From NCBI GenBank assembly GCA_025352665.1, contig JANXSM010000129.1, forward strand, positions 1 through 64,000: a stretch of 64,000 bases of DNA. The letters run 5' to 3'. Shown here in pieces: positions 60,741-64,000 of the stretch. The position numbers and the translations under genes are program-made. The notes under the pieces were generated by a model. The model did not search any database. It saw only the letters and a list, made by a program, of their open reading frames with translations, and was not told the origin of the DNA. This stretch comes from Rhodospirillales bacterium (lineage in GTDB: Bacteria; Pseudomonadota; Alphaproteobacteria; Acetobacterales; Acetobacteraceae). The stretch's first letter is position 1; the number at the start of each line of letters is the position of its first letter.

Positions 60741-62495
60741 ATGCCGTTTCCGTCGACCCACCCTGCCCTCGCCGCAGCCCTCACCGCGCGCGAATACACC
60801 GAGCCAACCTCGGTGCAATCTGCCGTGCTGAACGCGAGTGCCGACGAGCGGGACCTGCTGGTGTCGGCGCAGACCGGCTCGGGCAAGACCGTGGCCTATG
60901 GGCTGGCCTTCGCCACCACGCTGCTAGGCGAGGCAGAGCGATTCGAGCGACCGGGAGCCCCCCTGGCGCTGGTGGTGGCGCCAACCCGCGAGCTCGCCCT
61001 ACAGGTGCACCGCGAGCTGGAATGGCTGTATGAGCGCACCGGCGCCCGTCTCGTGGCCTGCATCGGTGGTATGGATGCGCGCCAGGAGCAGCGGGCCCTG
61101 GCCGCCGGCTGCCACATCGTGGTCGGAACGCCTGGCCGTCTGCGCGATCATCTGGAACGCGGCCAACTCAACCTGTCCGCCATGCGCGTGGTGGTGCTGG
61201 ACGAGGCCGACGAGATGCTGGATCTCGGCTTCCGCGAGGATTTGGAATTTATCCTCGAAGCGACGCCCACGCCGCATCGCACGCTGCTGTTCTCGGCCAC
61301 CATCGCGCATGACATCGCAGCCCTGGCCCGGCGCTACCAGACCGACGCGCTGCGGATCGACACGCTGGTGCGCCACCAGCCGCATGCCGACATCGAATAT
61401 CGCGCCATCCGCATCGCAGGCCACGAGACCGAAGCAGCACTGGTAAACGTACTACGCTTTTTCGAAATGAAGGCCGTGCTGGTGTTCTGCGCCACCCGGG
61501 ACGGCGTGCGCCGGATGCACGCCAGCCTGCTCGACCGCGGGTTTGCCGCCGTCGCCTTGTCCGGCGAGCTGTCGCAACACGAGCGCACCACCGCGTTGCA
61601 GTCGATCCGCGACGGCCGTGCCCGGGTTTGCGTCTGCACCGATGTCGCCGCCCGCGGGCTCGACCTTCCAGAGCTCGGCCTGGTCGTGCATGCCGATCTG
61701 CCGACCGATCGCGAAACGCTGCTGCATCGCTCCGGCCGCACCGGCCGGGCCGGCCGCAAGGGCATGTGTGTTCTGTTGGTGCCGGCGCCGAAGCGTCGCC
61801 GGGCCGAGCAGCTGCTGATGGCCGCCGGCGTGCAGGCGAGCTGGAGCGGGCCGCCGACCGCCGACGAAATCCGCGCCCGCGACCAGGAGCGCCTGCTGGC
61901 CGATCCGATCCTGACCGACACCGCGTCGGCCGAGGATTTGGTGCTGGCTGAGCGTCTGCTCGAAGGCCGCTCCGCCGCCGAAATAGCCGCCGCCCTGATC
62001 CGCTTGCACCGCGCCCGCCTCCCGGCCCCGGCCGAGCTGTTCGACACGGCACCGGCCACCGGCCTGACCCGCGAGCATGCCGAACGGCCGCGGCCGGGGA
62101 AAACCCGGGTCGAGGGCAATACCGCCTGGTTTCGTATCAGCATCGGCCGCCAGCAGAATGCCGATCCGAAGTGGCTGTTGCCGCTGATCTGCCGAGTGGG
62201 TGAGGTAACCCGCGCCGAAATCGGTGCCATCCGGGTGTTCGACCGCGAGACCAAGTTCGAGATTGCCGAAGCTGCGGCACCCCGGTTTGCGGCCGCGGTG
62301 GACCGGGCCGGCGAGCAGGAGTTCACCATCGCCCCGGCCGGCGCTGCTCCGGCGCCGCGCGTGTTCGCCCCGGGTGGCGAGCGCAAGCCGGGCAAGCCGG
62401 CGTTCCGGCCGGCAGCGCCCCATGCGGCCAAGCCGGCAAGCCCCTACGCCGCCCGCAAGCCGGCTGCCAAGGGTGCCGCTCGCCGCCCTCACTGA
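60741..62495 (+). CDS. DEAD-box RNA helicase with DbpA-like RNA-binding domain
   Basis: This 584-residue helicase shows motif I AQTGSGKT near residue 43, Ia PTRELALQ, Ib [22 protein letters not shown] near 153, [19 protein letters not shown] and [12 protein letters not shown] near 330. A DbpA/CsdA-type RNA-binding domain lies around residues 470-545 ([21 protein letters not shown]), followed by a basic Pro/Ala/Lys-rich tail. It is likely a ribosome-assembly or cold-shock helicase (DeaD-like). No convincing ribosome site precedes the ATG. Confidence 0.93.
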   Translation: MPFPSTHPALAAALTAREYTEPTSVQSAVLNASADERDLLVSAQTGSGKTVAYGLAFATTLLGEAERFERPGAPLALVVAPTRELALQVHRELEWLYERTGARLVACIGGMDARQEQRALAAGCHIVVGTPGRLRDHLERGQLNLSAMRVVVLDEADEMLDLGFREDLEFILEATPTPHRTLLFSATIAHDIAALARRYQTDALRIDTLVRHQPHADIEYRAIRIAGHETEAALVNVLRFFEMKAVLVFCATRDGVRRMHASLLDRGFAAVALSGELSQHERTTALQSIRDGRARVCVCTDVAARGLDLPELGLVVHADLPTDRETLLHRSGRTGRAGRKGMCVLLVPAPKRRRAEQLLMAAGVQASWSGPPTADEIRARDQERLLADPILTDTASAEDLVLAERLLEGRSAAEIAAALIRLHRARLPAPAELFDTAPATGLTREHAERPRPGKTRVEGNTAWFRISIGRQQNADPKWLLPLICRVGEVTRAEIGAIRVFDRETKFEIAEAAAPRFAAAVDRAGEQEFTIAPAGAAPAPRVFAPGGERKPGKPAFRPAAPHAAKPASPYAARKPAAKGAARRPH

Positions 62496-62585
62496 TGACG
62501 TCCGCGTGTTCGCGGTGTCTGGGCTGAGGAAACTTCCCCTCCGCTAAGACCGCGTTTACACCTTGCGGGGCATGCTGCGCGGGCA

Positions 62586-62897
62586 ATGATACACCCGCAC
62601 GACGATCTCGCGACGCTGCTGTTCACGCGCGCCGATCCTGACGCGGAGCGGAACGCCGCCACAGCCATGGCAGCCTCGGTCACCCGCACGTTGCGGATGG
62701 CGGCGACGCTGGCCGAGGCCGGCCGCAAAATCGATATCACCGGCCTGGAGAACTGGGTCGGCCGTCTGGTGGCCCGCACGCTCGATCTCGAGCCAGCGGA
62801 CGGCCGCCTGTTGCGGCCCACCCTGATTTCACTGCTCGCGGACCTCGATCGACTTGAACATATGGTCCGCAGCCGGATGCCCGAGGCCGGGCGATGA
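62586..62897 (+). CDS. hypothetical protein preceding flagellar fliO
   Basis: This 103-residue, mostly helical cytosolic protein has no recognised domain (with AASVTRTLRMAATLAEAGRK and LENWVGRLVARTLDLEPADG). It lies 40 bases upstream of fliO on the same strand and is probably in the same flagellar operon. A flagellar chaperone or regulatory role is a guess from position. A stop-spanning GATGA near its end could start another short frame. Confidence 0.65.
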   Translation: MIHPHDDLATLLFTRADPDAERNAATAMAASVTRTLRMAATLAEAGRKIDITGLENWVGRLVARTLDLEPADGRLLRPTLISLLADLDRLEHMVRSRMPEAGR

Positions 62898-62937
62898 CCG
62901 CACCGAACATCAGACCCCGGACAGCACTGGAAAATCC

Positions 62938-63219
62938 GTGCAAATTGACAAAACGTTACTCCCATTGGCAGCCCTCGCCTCGGTTCTCTGCCTTATCTGG
63001 GTCATTCATCGACTGATGCGTGCGGGGCCATTGCGCCAGATCGTCGGCCGGTTGGTGCCGGGAGCAAGACCCGGAGTGGGTCGGCTTCGCCTGATCGAGA
63101 CGCTGCCGGTCGACCGAACGCGGCGGCTGTTGCTGCTGGCCTGCGACGGTCGTGTGGTGCTGGTAATGACCGGCGGGCCGAACGACCTGTTGATCGGAAA
63201 CCTGGGAGAGCAGGCATGA
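62938..63219 (+). CDS. fliO: flagellar export protein FliO
   Basis: This 93-residue bitopic membrane protein has one N-terminal helix (about residues 5-22, TLLPLAALASVLCLIWVIH), then a short cytosolic FliO domain with VGRLRLIETLPVDRTRRLLLLACDGR and a C-terminal MTGGPNDLLIGNL. The start is GTG. FliO helps assemble the FliP ring of the flagellar type III export gate. It overlaps fliP by four bases. Confidence 0.85.
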   Translation: MQIDKTLLPLAALASVLCLIWVIHRLMRAGPLRQIVGRLVPGARPGVGRLRLIETLPVDRTRRLLLLACDGRVVLVMTGGPNDLLIGNLGEQA

Positions 63220-63956
63220 GGCGCTTGCGGCTCCCCTTGGTCGTGCTGCTCTTGATGATGCCGCTCGCGGCCTCGGCCCAATCAGTCAACATCGACCTTG
63301 GCGCCTCCGGCAGCGGGGGGGCCACCTCGCGTATCATCCAGCTCACAGCCCTGCTCACCGTGCTGTCGCTGGCGCCGAGTCTGCTGGTGATGATGACCGC
63401 GTTCACCCGCATCATCATCGTGCTGTCGCTGCTGCGCAGCGCCATCGGCGCGCAGGGTACGCCGCCGAATACCGTTCTGATCGGGCTCGCGCTGTTCCTG
63501 ACCTACTTCGTCATGCAGCCGGTGCTGGACCAGGCCTGGGCGACAGGCCTGCTGCCACTGAGCGAGGGCAAGATCGGCGAGCTCGATGGGCTGCGTTTGG
63601 CCAGCGAGCCGTTTCGCAGGTTCATGGCTGCCAATGTGCGTGGCGAGGATCTGCAGTTGTTCGTCAACCTCGCCCACCAGACGATGCCCGCCGCCCCGGA
63701 GGATGCCGGCTGGCGCGTACTCATTCCCGGCTTCCTGGTCGGCGAGCTGCGCCGCGCCTTCGAGATGGGCTTTCTGCTCTATCTACCGTTCCTGGTGATC
63801 GACATGGTGATCGCTAGCGTGCTGATGAGTCTTGGCATGATGATGCTGCCGCCCAACGTCATCTCGCTACCCTTCAAGCTCATCTTCTTCGTGCTTGTTG
63901 ACGGTTGGCGGCTGGTATCCGGCAGCTTGGTACAGAGCTTCGGGCAGATCAAATAG
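63216..63956 (+). CDS. fliP: flagellar export gate protein FliP
   Basis: This 246-residue protein has a cleavable signal peptide (LRLPLVVLLLMMPLAASAQS), unusual for export-gate proteins but normal for FliP, followed by four membrane helices. Family signatures are LAPSLLVMMTAFTRIIIVLSLLRSA, GTPPNTVLIGLALFLTYFVMQP and EMGFLLYLPFLVIDMVIASVLMSLGMMMLPP. It forms the core of the flagellar export gate with FliQ and FliR, which are not in the window. The last 44 bases of the window contain a possible new start (ATG at 63967), too short to judge. Confidence 0.96.
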   Translation: MRRLRLPLVVLLLMMPLAASAQSVNIDLGASGSGGATSRIIQLTALLTVLSLAPSLLVMMTAFTRIIIVLSLLRSAIGAQGTPPNTVLIGLALFLTYFVMQPVLDQAWATGLLPLSEGKIGELDGLRLASEPFRRFMAANVRGEDLQLFVNLAHQTMPAAPEDAGWRVLIPGFLVGELRRAFEMGFLLYLPFLVIDMVIASVLMSLGMMMLPPNVISLPFKLIFFVLVDGWRLVSGSLVQSFGQIK

Positions 63957-64000
63957 CGCCGGGGAGATGCTGGGCGATATACGGCGGCAGGTGGAAGGCG

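Noticed and set aside
63957-64000. Possible start of another flagellar gene at 63967
   Set aside because: Only eleven codons are available, with no motif and a poorly spaced ribosome site.

Overview
The window is high-GC DNA with dense, head-to-tail operons, many four-base ATGA or GTGA overlaps and almost no spacer. Gene content (cbb3 oxidase, hopanoid-type HpnL, tripartite tricarboxylate transporters, PurU, CreA, DUF4169, split flagellar loci) points to an alphaproteobacterium, most likely Acetobacteraceae/Rhodospirillales. That placement is inferred from protein resemblance, not from a marker gene. No rRNA, tRNA, CRISPR array or intact insertion sequence was recognised.

Layout. 0.1-6.3 kb: a tripartite tricarboxylate transporter, with tctC, an Ldh-type dehydrogenase and two exported proteins on the minus strand divergent from tctBA. 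6.3-14.3 kb: a complete minus-strand ccoNOQP-GHIS operon for cbb3 oxidase and its assembly, headed by a 76-aa membrane protein and a perfect FNR/FixK box. 14.4-15.1 kb: a TauE/SafE-like membrane protein. 15.2-26.8 kb: one long minus-strand run with an enolase-superfamily enzyme, LysR regulator, isopenicillin-N-synthase-like oxygenase, dipeptide-type ABC transporter, GMC oxidoreductase, PurU and a cytosolic class-A beta-lactamase-like protein. 27.0-35.5 kb: an MFS transporter, heterotetrameric sarcosine oxidase (soxBDAG) and a dimethylglycine/sarcosine dehydrogenase, which together would demethylate methylated glycines. 35.6-39.3 kb: a two-component system divergent from cytochrome c' and cytochrome b561, with mirrored direct-repeat operators between them. 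39.3-40.5 kb: a broken cytochrome c, a helix-hairpin-helix-like protein and a clear photoactive yellow protein (PYP). 40.6-44.7 kb: exported EEP hydrolase, HpnL-like flippase, P1 peptidase and aminotransferase. 44.8-47.0 kb: orphan proteins and two gene remnants. 47.1-51.8 kb: cytosine deaminase with a THI5-like binding protein, SorAB-type sulfite dehydrogenase and a GST/maleylacetoacetate isomerase. 51.9-53.3 kb: an orphan membrane protein and a doubly damaged chemoreceptor. 53.5-56.7 kb: YibQ-like deacetylase, RppH, CreA, DUF4169 and dienelactone hydrolase. 56.7-60.4 kb: phnCDEE phosphonate/phosphate transporter with tandem Pho boxes. 60.7-62.5 kb: DEAD-box helicase. 62.6-64.0 kb: the start of a flagellar export locus (fliO, fliP).

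Highlights. (1) A PYP that keeps the chromophore Cys, Tyr and Glu but has His for the gating Arg and a shortened Met100 loop; it is translationally coupled to an undescribed HhH-like protein. (2) Three readable regulatory architectures: an FNR box for cbb3, 11-bp-phased Pho half-sites for phn, and mirrored PmrA/QseB-like boxes between a two-component system and its probable cytochrome targets. (3) Several decaying genes (cytochrome c, creatininase, flavodoxin-fold reductase, chemoreceptor), two of them with internal in-frame deletions. (4) Two short tandem-repeat arrays that each start at the stop codon of a gene.
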